Shown: one piece after another, positions 52,387-60,851 of the stretch
Numbering within the stretch: the first letter of the stretch is position 1
Layout: each line of letters opens with the position of its first letter
Source of the DNA: CAIKMD01 sp036501365
GTDB taxonomy: Bacteria > Pseudomonadota > Alphaproteobacteria > ATCC43930 > CGMCC-115725
Assembly (NCBI GenBank): GCA_036501365.1
Contig: DASYAL010000052.1
Coordinates: 56,364-120,363 of the forward strand
DNA length: 64,000 nucleotides
Direction: 5' to 3'
Made by a program: the position numbers and the translations under genes
Notes under the pieces: generated by a model
Seen by the model: only the letters and a program-made list of their open reading frames with translations
Database searches by the model: none
What the model was told of the DNA's origin: nothing

Positions 52387-53253
52387 TTACTCCATCGCCC
52401 AAACATGAGCGCCGGGGAATTTCTCCCAGATGCGCGGCTGCCAATTATCGTCCATCATGTCCATGTCGGAGAAATATTCGGTATTGCCGCCGCACGGGCT
52501 GGTGAAATTCCAATAGGTGTTCGAGCCGACAATGTGCCGGCCGGGCTTGTTCTGCGGCTTCCAGCCGCGGCTCTTCATGTATTGGCCGCCGAGCATGACC
52601 TCGTCGAAGCTCGACACTTCGAAAGCGATATGGCCGAAGCCGGCGCGGTCGCGGAAATTGAAGAGGCCGAGATTGTGGTGGTCGAGGGAGCCCGCGGCGC
52701 GCAGGAAGTCGCCGAAATCGGCGCTACGGTCGGAGATGCGGAAGCCGAGCCGGTCGACATAGAAGGCCGCGCCCTCGGCCTCTTTGGCACGGGTGACGCC
52801 GTAGACAAGATGGCCGATGCGCGTCGGCCGCACCCGCTCGGAGCCGTCGAACGGATGGTTGAGGCGATTGGCCGGCACCGGCTCGGCGACGATCTTCGGC
52901 GCGGCGACGCGGAAGCCGATCGCGAAGCCGTGCGGATCGACCGTGTGCAGCGTGCCGTCGGCATCGCGGCGCACTTGGCGGTCCTGGCTCAGCTCGTCGG
53001 CGATCGCCTCGAGCGAGCCGCGGTTGTCGACGCCCCAGATCGCCTCGCGCAAGGTCGAACCCGCTTCGTTGGTCATCGGCAAGGACGCATCGCTCGCCGC
53101 GCGCACCTTGATGACTTGGCCCGAGGGCATCGTGAAATCGGCGCCGGCGGCGCGGCTGTCGGCCTTCTCCAAGCCCCAGTCGTCGAAATAGCGCGTGCCG
53201 GCAGCGGCATCTTCCGCGCCGAACAGCAATTCCTCGATCCGCAAGATTTTCAT
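52387..53253 (-). CDS. VOC-fold extradiol dioxygenase (2,3-dihydroxybiphenyl dioxygenase-like)
   Basis: A 288-residue two-module VOC protein. The first module begins MKILRIEELLFGAEDAAAGT; the catalytic module starts ARPTRIGHLVYG-like (VRPTRIGHLVYGVTRAKEAE). Candidate iron ligands are H in RIGHLVYG, H in GHIAFEVSS and the glutamate in NTEYFSDMD. It is related to the protein at the right edge of the window (63187-64000): both have the SLEAIADELSQDRQ / ALEAIGAELSKDRQ segment and the DDNW ending. A strong AAAGGAGG precedes the start. It leads the minus-strand operon with bicupin, M24-like and TauD-type genes. Confidence 0.85.
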   Translation of the reverse strand: MKILRIEELLFGAEDAAAGTRYFDDWGLEKADSRAAGADFTMPSGQVIKVRAASDASLPMTNEAGSTLREAIWGVDNRGSLEAIADELSQDRQVRRDADGTLHTVDPHGFAIGFRVAAPKIVAEPVPANRLNHPFDGSERVRPTRIGHLVYGVTRAKEAEGAAFYVDRLGFRISDRSADFGDFLRAAGSLDHHNLGLFNFRDRAGFGHIAFEVSSFDEVMLGGQYMKSRGWKPQNKPGRHIVGSNTYWNFTSPCGGNTEYFSDMDMMDDNWQPRIWEKFPGAHVWAME

Positions 53254-53437
53254 GTTGGGCCTCCTTTGGCCATCCGCTCACACCATTGCGGTGTGCCGCG
53301 CGCATGGCCGTGATCGTACTCCGCAAGCGCCGACTCCGCCACTCTTGCCCACGCGCGATTGCACGGCGCGGGACACGCTCTTATTCTGCCGCCACAACCC
53401 GCCGCCGCTGCGGCGCATTGATGTGGGGAGCGAGACG

Positions 53438-54994
53438 ATGGACCAAGCCGTCACCAAGGGTCGCACATGGAATCCGGACAAGTTCCGGCTGCGTCGGTTG
53501 GTGGAGCGGCTCGTCGACATGGACGAGATCGAGGTGCGCAACGAGCCGGTCGCGCTCTCGGAGATGAGCCCGATCATCGAGGCGACGCAAAAGGGCGTGC
53601 TCTTCAAGAAGGCCGGGCCCGAGCAGCATGAGGTGGTCGGCGCGGTCAGCGCCTCGCGCAAGCGTCTCGCCGCCGCTTTCGGCGTGCCGGAAGAGAAGCT
53701 GCGCGAAGAGTTCATGCGCCGCAACGCCAGCCCGCAAAAGACCTTCGAGGTGCCGTCGAGCGAGGCGCCGGTGCGTGAGGTCGTGCTCACCGGCGACCAG
53801 ATCGATCTCTACAAGCTGCCCTTCCACGTCCAGCACGAATATGACGGCGCGCCCTACATCACCTCGGGCAACGATTTCATCATCGATCCGGTGAGCAAGC
53901 GCAGCAACGTGGGCTGCCGGCGGCTGATGCTGCGCGGCAAGGACAAATGCGGCTTCAACCTCACCGCGCCGTCCGATCTGAAACAGATCTATCTCGGTTG
54001 CGTTTCGCGCGGCGAGAAGCTGCCGATCAGCTTCACCATCGGCGCGCATCCGCTCGACACCATGGCCGCCTCGACCCGCGGCATGCCGGGCCAGGACGAG
54101 ATCAATGTCCTCGCCACCTATCGCGGCGAGCCGCTGGCGGTGGTCAAATGCCTGACCAACGACATCTACGTTCCCGCCGACGCCGAGATCGTGCTCGAAG
54201 GCTATGTCGACGAGCGCGGCTATATCGACAACGAAGGGCCTTACGGCGAATACATGGGCTATTACGGCCCGATGCATGGCGATCCGGTATTCCACGTCAC
54301 CGCGATCACGCATCGCCGCGATGTGCTGCACCAGACCATCAAGCACGGCGTCGGCCGCCATCTCGGCTGGTGCGACGGCGGGCCGATGGGCGCGGTCCAG
54401 ACCGAGGCGCGCGCCTGGAGCATCCTGAAGCAGGCCGGCATCGACGTCGTCGACGTCTATTCTCCGCCCGGACCCGGCGTTGGCTGCCATCTCCGCGTTG
54501 CGATCAAGAAGCGTAGCAATTCCGAGCCGCATGACGCGATCGCGGCGCTGCTCGGCATGTCGCGCACGACGAAGCACGTCTACATCGTCGACGAGGACGT
54601 CGACATCCGCTCCAACGAGCAAATGGAATGGGCGATGTCGGGCCGCTTCCAGGCCGATAAGGACATCATCGTCATGAAGGACATGCGCTTCATGCCGATG
54701 GATCCATCAGGCGATCAGAAAGGCAATAGCGCCAAGGCGGGTTTCGACCTGACTTGGAACTTCCCGCGCCCAACCGCGGTCACGGCGCGGGTGCCGGAAG
54801 CGGCGAAGATCGGCGGCCCGGCGCGGTTCCAGACCGTGCAGCAGGCGCTCGAGACCGGGCCGATGCATTTCGCCAAGCTGATGTCGGTGCTGGGCAGCCG
54901 CGACGGCCGCGAGCTGGTGCGCGAGGTCGAGACGCTGCGCGACGCGGGCAAGCTCGATCGCAACAGCGACGGCGAGTATTACCTGAAGAAGTGA
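53438..54994 (+). CDS. UbiD family decarboxylase
   Basis: A 518-residue prenylated-FMN-dependent (de)carboxylase. From ATG 53438 (after GGGGAG) it reads MDQAVTKGRTWNPDKFRLRR. UbiD-type motifs include SNVGCRRLMLRGKDKCGFNL, EGPYGEYMGYYGP and VDVYSPPGPGVG. The family removes carboxyl groups from aromatic or alpha,beta-unsaturated acids. The cofactor-making prenyltransferase UbiX is not in the window. The frame extends upstream but is not family sequence. It faces the LigB-type dioxygenase gene across a hairpin, and the two enzymes could act on one aromatic acid. Confidence 0.9.
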   Translation: MDQAVTKGRTWNPDKFRLRRLVERLVDMDEIEVRNEPVALSEMSPIIEATQKGVLFKKAGPEQHEVVGAVSASRKRLAAAFGVPEEKLREEFMRRNASPQKTFEVPSSEAPVREVVLTGDQIDLYKLPFHVQHEYDGAPYITSGNDFIIDPVSKRSNVGCRRLMLRGKDKCGFNLTAPSDLKQIYLGCVSRGEKLPISFTIGAHPLDTMAASTRGMPGQDEINVLATYRGEPLAVVKCLTNDIYVPADAEIVLEGYVDERGYIDNEGPYGEYMGYYGPMHGDPVFHVTAITHRRDVLHQTIKHGVGRHLGWCDGGPMGAVQTEARAWSILKQAGIDVVDVYSPPGPGVGCHLRVAIKKRSNSEPHDAIAALLGMSRTTKHVYIVDEDVDIRSNEQMEWAMSGRFQADKDIIVMKDMRFMPMDPSGDQKGNSAKAGFDLTWNFPRPTAVTARVPEAAKIGGPARFQTVQQALETGPMHFAKLMSVLGSRDGRELVREVETLRDAGKLDRNSDGEYYLKK

Positions 54995-55014
54995 AGTTTT
55001 ATGCTTCGCACGAC

Positions 55015-55043
55015 GGCACGCCGCTAAAGACTCGCGGCGTGCC
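55015..55043. terminator. Hairpin between convergent ubiD-like and ligB-like genes
   Basis: A perfect 10-bp stem, GGCACGCCGC / GCGGCGTGCC, with a 9-nt loop lies in the 70-bp convergent gap. It could end transcription from both sides, though T-tracts are poor on each strand. Confidence 0.6.
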
Positions 55044-55064
55044 TGTGCTACGCGGCCTCTGCTA

Positions 55065-56066
55065 CTACTTCCAGTACGCGAAGCCCATCGCGTTGCCGGT
55101 GCCCGCCATCGAGCGATAGCACGGCACGTAGTCGATGACGGTCGGCGGATAGCCGAGATCGGCCATCGCGCCGGCGACCGGCACCCAGTTCTTCACTTCC
55201 GACGTGCCCGCCTGGAACACCGCCTCGCCGAGCTTGGCGACGCCCTCGATCTTGCGCGCTCGCAACGCGTCGAAGATCGCGTTGTCGACTTCTTCGTCGA
55301 CGACGAAATGGGTGAGGCCGCCCGAGGCGATCAGCGCGACGCGCGCATCGCTCTTCCAGGATTCGATCGCGCGCAGCAGCGATTTGCCGAAATCATAGCA
55401 GCGCGCGACCGTGGGCTGGTTCGGCGGATAGAAGGTGTTGAGCACCACCGGCACGGTCGGAATCGCCTTGTCGCACATGATATTGCGGAAGACGAAGCCG
55501 AAGGCATGCGGGATATGCTCGACCCCGTCCGGCAGACGGCCGAGCGAGGTGACGTCGAACTGCTCGGCGATCGCCGTCTCGATGATGTGCTGGGCGAGAT
55601 CGGGGATGCCCTTATAGGTAGCGCCGGTCGGCGGGATATGGCCCGGGATCGCGATCGGAATGCCGGGCGGCATCTTCGCGATCTGTTCCTCGGTCGGGAA
55701 AGCGTTGGGGATCGTGTCGCCGCGATAGACGCTCATCGCCGGGATCAACCCGTCGTCGAACATCTCCATCTGATCGTTGCCGACGATCACCGCGACATCG
55801 GGCTTCGCTTCGGCGAAGATATCGGCGAGCTTGCCGATGGCGCGGCGGCACGCGGCGTGGCGCTCGTTCCAGACCGGCTGCGTGATCTGCGCCGCGAGAT
55901 TCTCGTTGGCGCGCATCGCCACGAGCTGGTCGAAGCTGTAGGCCTTGCCCTTATACCAATGCTCGGGGTTGCGCTTGTCGGCGGCAACGCGCTGTCCCCA
56001 TTGGTCGGGCGGCGTGGACAACATCGGACCGTGCGAGGTCCCGATTCCGAGAACAATCTTGGCCAT
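55065..56066 (-). CDS. Class III (LigB-type) extradiol dioxygenase
   Basis: A 333-residue dioxygenase of the protocatechuate 4,5-dioxygenase beta-subunit (LigB) family. It begins MAKIVLGIGTSHGPMLSTPP; H12 is in the position of the first LigB iron ligand. The catalytic histidine lies in SGGLTHF and the iron-ligand glutamate probably in AGTSEVKNW. It should open a catechol-type ring by meta cleavage with Fe(II) and oxygen. No LigA-type small subunit is encoded nearby, as in single-subunit relatives. It follows the PEP-mutase-family gene by 2 bp on the same strand. Confidence 0.9.
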   Translation of the reverse strand: MAKIVLGIGTSHGPMLSTPPDQWGQRVAADKRNPEHWYKGKAYSFDQLVAMRANENLAAQITQPVWNERHAACRRAIGKLADIFAEAKPDVAVIVGNDQMEMFDDGLIPAMSVYRGDTIPNAFPTEEQIAKMPPGIPIAIPGHIPPTGATYKGIPDLAQHIIETAIAEQFDVTSLGRLPDGVEHIPHAFGFVFRNIMCDKAIPTVPVVLNTFYPPNQPTVARCYDFGKSLLRAIESWKSDARVALIASGGLTHFVVDEEVDNAIFDALRARKIEGVAKLGEAVFQAGTSEVKNWVPVAGAMADLGYPPTVIDYVPCYRSMAGTGNAMGFAYWK

Positions 56067-56068
56067 GG

Positions 56069-57097
56069 CTAGAGAATCTCCCCTTTCGTAGTGGAGCCCT
56101 TACCCTTTCGTGTCAGCATGCCGGTATCGGCGAAATTCGTCTTGTGACCCCAGGTGGATTTGTAATCGCGTTGCGCGTCTTTCGTGAGGTAGCGCTTCTC
56201 GACATCGAGAATCCTGTCGTAGCCGATGAGCTTTTTGACGTTGGGCGTGCCGAAGGGGCTGGAGGCGACGCGCTTGTGCCAATCCATCATCGCCGCGGCG
56301 CCGCGCTGGCGGAAGTCGCTCAAGACCTCCCAGGCCGCCTGCAGCCCGGCGGTCGCGGCGATCGTCGGATAGAGGACGATACGCGCGCCGAGCTTGTCGT
56401 ATTCTTCCCAGCTCGGCGGCGCGTCCTTGCCGCCCCAGATCGCCAGCACCGGCGCCGGAATCTCTTTGCAGGCGCGCTTCACCTGTTCGCGCGTCTCGAT
56501 CGAATTGAGCCAGACGAAATCGGCGCCACCATCCTCGACATAGGCGATGCAGCGCTTCAGCGTCCCGTCGAAATTGCTCTTCTCCGCGCCGATGCCGTCG
56601 CAGCGCGCGCAGATCGCGAAGTCGGGATCGAGCGCATCGCGCGCCGCGACCGCGGCTTTGATCTTGCCGACCGCCTCGTCGACCGAGATGAGACGGCGGC
56701 CGGCGGCGGTGCCGGATTTCTTCGGCGCTTCTTGATCCTCGATCTGCATCGCCGCGACGCCCGAGCGGATGATCTCCTCGACCGCGAAATGCACGTTGAC
56801 CGCGTTGCCGTAGCCGGTATCGGCATCGACGAGGATCGGGATGTCGGCATGCGCCGCCATGTGGCGGGCATGATCGACCAGATCGCGCAGGCCGATGATG
56901 CCGTTGTCTGGCACGCCGTAGAGGAAATGCGAAAGCTGCGAGCCCGGCAGGAAGAAGCATTCGAAGCCGGCTTCCTGGGCCATGAGCGCATAGAGCGGGC
57001 TGAAGCCGCCGGGCATGACGGTCATCTGCTTGCGCTTCAGGATCGCGCGGAACCTCTGCCGATTCGCGCCGACCCGATCGTGACCGTTCTTCGCCAT
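56069..57097 (-). CDS. Isocitrate lyase/PEP mutase superfamily protein
   Basis: A 342-residue TIM-barrel enzyme of the PEP mutase/isocitrate lyase superfamily. The magnesium-site motif is DADTGYGNA (D91, D93), followed by QIEDQEAPKKSG (E120/D121). The usual catalytic cysteine of the lyases (KKCG) is serine here, so isocitrate or methylisocitrate lyase activity is unlikely; oxaloacetate or other 2-oxo-acid lyase/decarboxylase or phosphonate activity fits better. It lies upstream of the LigB-type gene, and cleavage of a ring-fission product is a reasonable inference. Confidence 0.88.
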   Translation of the reverse strand: MAKNGHDRVGANRQRFRAILKRKQMTVMPGGFSPLYALMAQEAGFECFFLPGSQLSHFLYGVPDNGIIGLRDLVDHARHMAAHADIPILVDADTGYGNAVNVHFAVEEIIRSGVAAMQIEDQEAPKKSGTAAGRRLISVDEAVGKIKAAVAARDALDPDFAICARCDGIGAEKSNFDGTLKRCIAYVEDGGADFVWLNSIETREQVKRACKEIPAPVLAIWGGKDAPPSWEEYDKLGARIVLYPTIAATAGLQAAWEVLSDFRQRGAAAMMDWHKRVASSPFGTPNVKKLIGYDRILDVEKRYLTKDAQRDYKSTWGHKTNFADTGMLTRKGKGSTTKGEIL

Positions 57098-57288
57098 TCC
57101 CTTGCCCCAGACCTCGACCCTTGATTGAGGATAGCGTGAGGTTTGTGCCTTGGCCTGTCAACGGGTGGGCGCGCGCCGCGTGGGCCGACGTTAACCTTAT
57201 CCGCAAACCCGATCGACTCACCGGGGGCGATTGTCATCCGCCCGCAACGATTGTGTCGCCGGCGACCGGCTGGCACACTGGGCGCCGC

Positions 57289-58206
57289 ATGAAAAAAATC
57301 ACCGCTCTCGCCGTCGTCCTCCTCGCCCTGCTCTTGCCGCGAGCCGCCGGCGCCGCCGAGAAGCTGACCCTGCTCTATGCGCCCACGACCGGGCTGACGC
57401 CGTCCTATATCGCCAAGGACCACGGCTTTTTCGAAAAGCACGGTCTCGACGTCGATCTCGTGCTGCTGACCAATCAGGGTGCGGTGATCTCGGCGCTGGT
57501 CGGCGGCTCGGCGCAGATCGTGACCCCCTCGGCGCTGGCCGTGATCCAGGCGAGCGACCAGGGCATCGATTCGGTCTTCGTCGCCTCTTCCAGCATGTCG
57601 CCCTCGAAGTCGCGGTCGGGGATCTTCGTCAAGAACGGCAGCGGCATCCACAGCGCCCAGGACCTCGTCGGCAAGAAGATCGGCGTGCCCTCGCTCAACA
57701 CGCTGATCCACGTGATCGCGCGGCGCTGGCTCGAGCTCAACGGCGTCGATTACAACAAGGTGAACTTCGCCGAGATCGGCTTCCAGCAGATGTTCGATGC
57801 GCTCAACGCCGGCATCGTCGACGGCGTCAGCGCGATCGATCCCTATTACGGCAAGCTCGAGCAGATCGGCTATGTCGTCGGCAATCCCGATGCGAGCCTG
57901 CCCAAGAACACGCTGACCTCGGTCTACGCCGCGATGCGCGACTGGACGGACAGCCATAAGGACACGGTCGCGGCGTTCCGCCAGTCGCTCCAGGACGCGA
58001 TCGACTACATTAATAGCCACGATGCCGAGGCGCGCGCCGCCATCGTCAAATATACCAAGCAGCCGCCGGCCGTGGTCGCCGACACGCCGATGCCCGAGCT
58101 GCAGGTGACGGTGCATCCCGAGCAGGTGCGGTTCTTCATCGACCTCGCCCGCCATCAGGGGCTCATCAAGTCGAGCCCTGACGCCGCGAAGATGATCGCG
58201 CCTTAG
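57289..58206 (+). CDS. ABC transporter substrate-binding protein, NMT1/SsuA type
   Basis: A 305-residue exported binding protein. From ATG 57289 the signal peptide is MKKITALAVVLLALLLPRAA with cleavage near AGAAEK; the mature part starts KLTLLYAPTTGLTPSYIAKD and has FFEKHGLDVDLVL, as for the NMT1 family. The open frame upstream to 57121 lacks coding character. It is divergent from the PEP-mutase-family gene. As with the other binding proteins here, no permease or ATPase gene adjoins it. It could bind an aromatic acid used by the flanking enzymes. Confidence 0.86.
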   Translation: MKKITALAVVLLALLLPRAAGAAEKLTLLYAPTTGLTPSYIAKDHGFFEKHGLDVDLVLLTNQGAVISALVGGSAQIVTPSALAVIQASDQGIDSVFVASSSMSPSKSRSGIFVKNGSGIHSAQDLVGKKIGVPSLNTLIHVIARRWLELNGVDYNKVNFAEIGFQQMFDALNAGIVDGVSAIDPYYGKLEQIGYVVGNPDASLPKNTLTSVYAAMRDWTDSHKDTVAAFRQSLQDAIDYINSHDAEARAAIVKYTKQPPAVVADTPMPELQVTVHPEQVRFFIDLARHQGLIKSSPDAAKMIAP

Positions 58207-58218
58207 CTCTCAGCTATC

Positions 58219-58301
58219 CGTCATTGCGAGGCGCCCTTGGGCGCCGAAGCAATCTAGAGGATTCGCGATGCCCTGGATCGCTTCGCTTCGCTCGCAATGA
58301 C
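58219..58301. repeat. CGTCATTGCGAG-type intergenic palindrome, copy 2
   Basis: The left arm starts CGTCATTGCGAGGCGCCC and carries an inner GGCGCCC/GGGCGCC hairpin; the right arm CTGGATCGCTTCG... ends in TCGCAATGACC (58273-58301). The arms are inverted copies. It sits between convergent genes, like copy 1 at 49049-49120. Confidence 0.8.
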
Positions 58302-58311
58302 CAGCGGAGTA

Positions 58312-59172
58312 TCAACTCAGTCTCGGAAAGCCGCACAGCTCCGCGGCGTTGTCGACGAAGATCATGTTGCGGGTTTTCTCGTCCGGGACCCAATCGAGCA
58401 TGATGTCGACGAGGTCGCCGTCGTTCGGCATCGGCTTGAAATATTGCGGATGCGGCCAGTCGCTGCCCCAGACCATCCGGTTCGGTGCATGCGCGACCAG
58501 CTTGCGGACGATCGGCACCGTATCGGCGAAGGGACAGCGCTCGTCCGAGGAAAAGCGCGGATTGAGCTTCAGCCAACAGCGGCCGGTATCGAGGCATTTG
58601 AGCAGGAAGTTCATCGCCGGACTGTCAACGCCCTTCTCGGTTTTCGCATAGCCGAGATGCTCGATCACGAACCGTCCCGGCGAAGCGAGAACCTTCTCGT
58701 TCCAGCTATCGTCGTGGACGAGATAGTTCGCGGCCCAGCCGTGCTCGTGAATGCGGTGGAGCATGCGCGTATCGAGCGCGGGGCCGAAGCGCCAGGCGAA
58801 GCGCGCCCCGACGACGCCGGCTTTGGTGAGAATCGCGAGCTCGCGATCGGTGATGCCGCTCCAGGGCGCGATCACCGCGCGCAGCCGGTCGGGAAAGCGC
58901 GACAAGCCGTAAAGCGCGAGCTCGTAGTTGTGGCCGTACATCATCGACATGGTGAGGAGACCGCGCGACAGGCCCATCGCCTCTTGCATGACGAGCCAGT
59001 CCTCGATCGTCGCATCCTCGAAATCCAAATGCTGGAAGACATGGCCGGGCACGAAGGGGAATTGCGTCTGCGGCCCGAGAAAATGGAAATGCGTGTCGCA
59101 AGCGCCGGGCGGCAGCGTCAATTTGGGCTTGCGATAGTGGCGGTCGAAAGGCGGTGACGGTCGGCGTTCCAC
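58312..59172 (-). CDS. Amidohydrolase family protein, LigI-like (GTG start)
   Basis: A 286-residue TIM-barrel hydrolase. It starts at GTG 59172 after AGGAGAG. The metal-site HxH is in CDTHFHFLGP near residue 27, and the final catalytic aspartate in MVWGSDWPHPQYF. This is the pattern of 2-pyrone-4,6-dicarboxylate lactonase (LigI) and relatives, which hydrolyse lactones arising in meta-cleavage pathways. It converges with the binding-protein gene across a repeat and is divergent from the Tat-exported amidohydrolase. Together with UbiD- and LigB-type genes it supports an aromatic acid pathway. Confidence 0.87.
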   Translation of the reverse strand: MERRPSPPFDRHYRKPKLTLPPGACDTHFHFLGPQTQFPFVPGHVFQHLDFEDATIEDWLVMQEAMGLSRGLLTMSMMYGHNYELALYGLSRFPDRLRAVIAPWSGITDRELAILTKAGVVGARFAWRFGPALDTRMLHRIHEHGWAANYLVHDDSWNEKVLASPGRFVIEHLGYAKTEKGVDSPAMNFLLKCLDTGRCWLKLNPRFSSDERCPFADTVPIVRKLVAHAPNRMVWGSDWPHPQYFKPMPNDGDLVDIMLDWVPDEKTRNMIFVDNAAELCGFPRLS

Positions 59173-59278
59173 GGGATGGCTCTCCTCTGCGGCAGGCGGC
59201 CGGCGCGAAGTCTATGCCGCCTTGAGCGGAAGCGAAACGCCGGTAGATTGCTCGTAACGGACACCTCGGGAGGACAAC

Positions 59279-60775
59279 ATGACGCAATCGGATTCGGGCA
59301 CGGCGACTTCGGGCAAGGCAGGCAACGGCAATTCCGTCCGCCGCCGCGAGATTTTGCGCGGCACCGCGGCGCTCGGCGCCGCCGCGATCTTGCGCCCGGC
59401 CGCAGCCGAGGCGCAGGCCGCGGCTCAGGCGTCATCGTCCGCGAGCTACGCGCATTTGCCGGTGCGCGGCGACTATCTCATTCGCGGCGCCTATGTGCTG
59501 ACGATGGACGACAAGCTCGGTGACATCGACGGCGGCGATATCCATGTACGCAATGGCGCCATCGTCGCGGTCGGCAAGACGCTCAAAGCGCCCGGCGCCA
59601 AGGTCATCGACGGCAAGACGATGATTGCCATGCCTGGCCTCATCGACACGCATTGGCATATGTGGGGCACGGCGGCGCGCAACACCGCCGGCGACGATCC
59701 GAAGATGGGCTATTTCACCTTCGCCAAGGTCGTCGGCTCGATCTTCAAGCCCGAGGACAATGCGCGCGGCGTCCGACTCGCCCTCGCCGAGGCCATCAAT
59801 AACGGCCTCACCACCGTTCATAACTGGTCGCACAACATCGTCTCGCCCGCTTATGCCGATGCCGAGCTGGCGGCGCATCGCGCCATGGGCCATCGCGCCC
59901 TGTTCGGTTACGGCTATGCCGGCATTCGCATGCGCGACCAGCCGGTCAACGTCGCCGACCTGCCGCGCGTGAACGAACGCTGGATCAAGGACAGCGAGGG
60001 CCTCTTAACGCTTGGCGTCTGCTCGCGCGGCCCGGAGAGCAACAACATGGATATCTGCCGCATGGAGTGGGATGCAGCGCGCAAAATGGGGCTGCGCATC
60101 TCGACCCATGTCGGCACCTCGCTCGCGACCGTGAAAGATCGGCAAGCGATCAAGCATCTTAATGAAGCCGACTTGCTCGGCCCCGACGTGATCTTGGTGC
60201 ACGACACCAACACCGTCGACAACGATACCGAGCTTCTCGCCCAGACGAAGACCGAAGTGAGTTTCAGCCCTTTCACCGAGCTTCGCACCGGCTTCGGCGT
60301 GACGCCCGTCGGCGCGTTCATGAAGGCCGGCGTGCCGCTGAGCCTTTCGATCGACACCACCGTGCTGTGCGGCAATTGCGATATGTTCGCGATCATGAAG
60401 GCGATCCTCAACCTCGCCGACGGCGAAGCACAGAGCGAATTCGCGATGCCGGCGCGCAAGGCGATCCAGATGGCGACGATCGGCGGCGCGCGCGCCTTGG
60501 GAATCCTCGATCGCGTCGGCACGCTAACTCCGGGCAAGCGCGCCGACATTATTCTCATCCGCACCACCGACATCAACATGGCGCCGTTCACCGACCCGGT
60601 TCACATGGTGGTGCAATCCACCAACCCGTCGAATGTCGACACGGTGATGATCGACGGCCGCATCCTGAAAAGCGGCGGCAAGCTGATCGGCGTCGACGTC
60701 GCGCGCATCATCCGCGAGGCCAGCGACACGGCCGTCCGCGTCCGCGCCGAGGCCGAGCGCATCAACAAGACCTAG
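59279..60775 (+). CDS. Tat-exported amidohydrolase (cytosine deaminase/SsnA-like)
   Basis: A 498-residue metal-dependent hydrolase with a twin-arginine signal: RRREILRGTAALGAAAILRP at residues 21-40. The catalytic part has HxH in MPGLIDTHWHMWG, a histidine in ISTHVGTSLAT, ILVHDTNTVDND and the aspartate in LSIDTTVLCGNCD, as in deaminases and chlorohydrolases of the amidohydrolase superfamily. Export in folded form suggests a metal-loaded periplasmic enzyme acting before uptake. A clear GGGAGG precedes the ATG. The next gene, for a molybdenum hydroxylase subunit, is 76 bp downstream. Confidence 0.88.
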   Translation: MTQSDSGTATSGKAGNGNSVRRREILRGTAALGAAAILRPAAAEAQAAAQASSSASYAHLPVRGDYLIRGAYVLTMDDKLGDIDGGDIHVRNGAIVAVGKTLKAPGAKVIDGKTMIAMPGLIDTHWHMWGTAARNTAGDDPKMGYFTFAKVVGSIFKPEDNARGVRLALAEAINNGLTTVHNWSHNIVSPAYADAELAAHRAMGHRALFGYGYAGIRMRDQPVNVADLPRVNERWIKDSEGLLTLGVCSRGPESNNMDICRMEWDAARKMGLRISTHVGTSLATVKDRQAIKHLNEADLLGPDVILVHDTNTVDNDTELLAQTKTEVSFSPFTELRTGFGVTPVGAFMKAGVPLSLSIDTTVLCGNCDMFAIMKAILNLADGEAQSEFAMPARKAIQMATIGGARALGILDRVGTLTPGKRADIILIRTTDINMAPFTDPVHMVVQSTNPSNVDTVMIDGRILKSGGKLIGVDVARIIREASDTAVRVRAEAERINKT

Positions 60776-60851
60776 GCTGGGTGTGCGGCTGGCGTGGCGG
60801 CGAGGTCGGACGTAACATCGCGAAGGGTCCGCGGCATCAGGGGGGCGACGC

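Noticed and set aside
50611..53313. A 900-codon open frame on the plus strand
   Set aside because: It lies antisense to the M24-like, bicupin and VOC genes, which all have family motifs and ribosome sites; the open frame is a by-product of high GC codon use.
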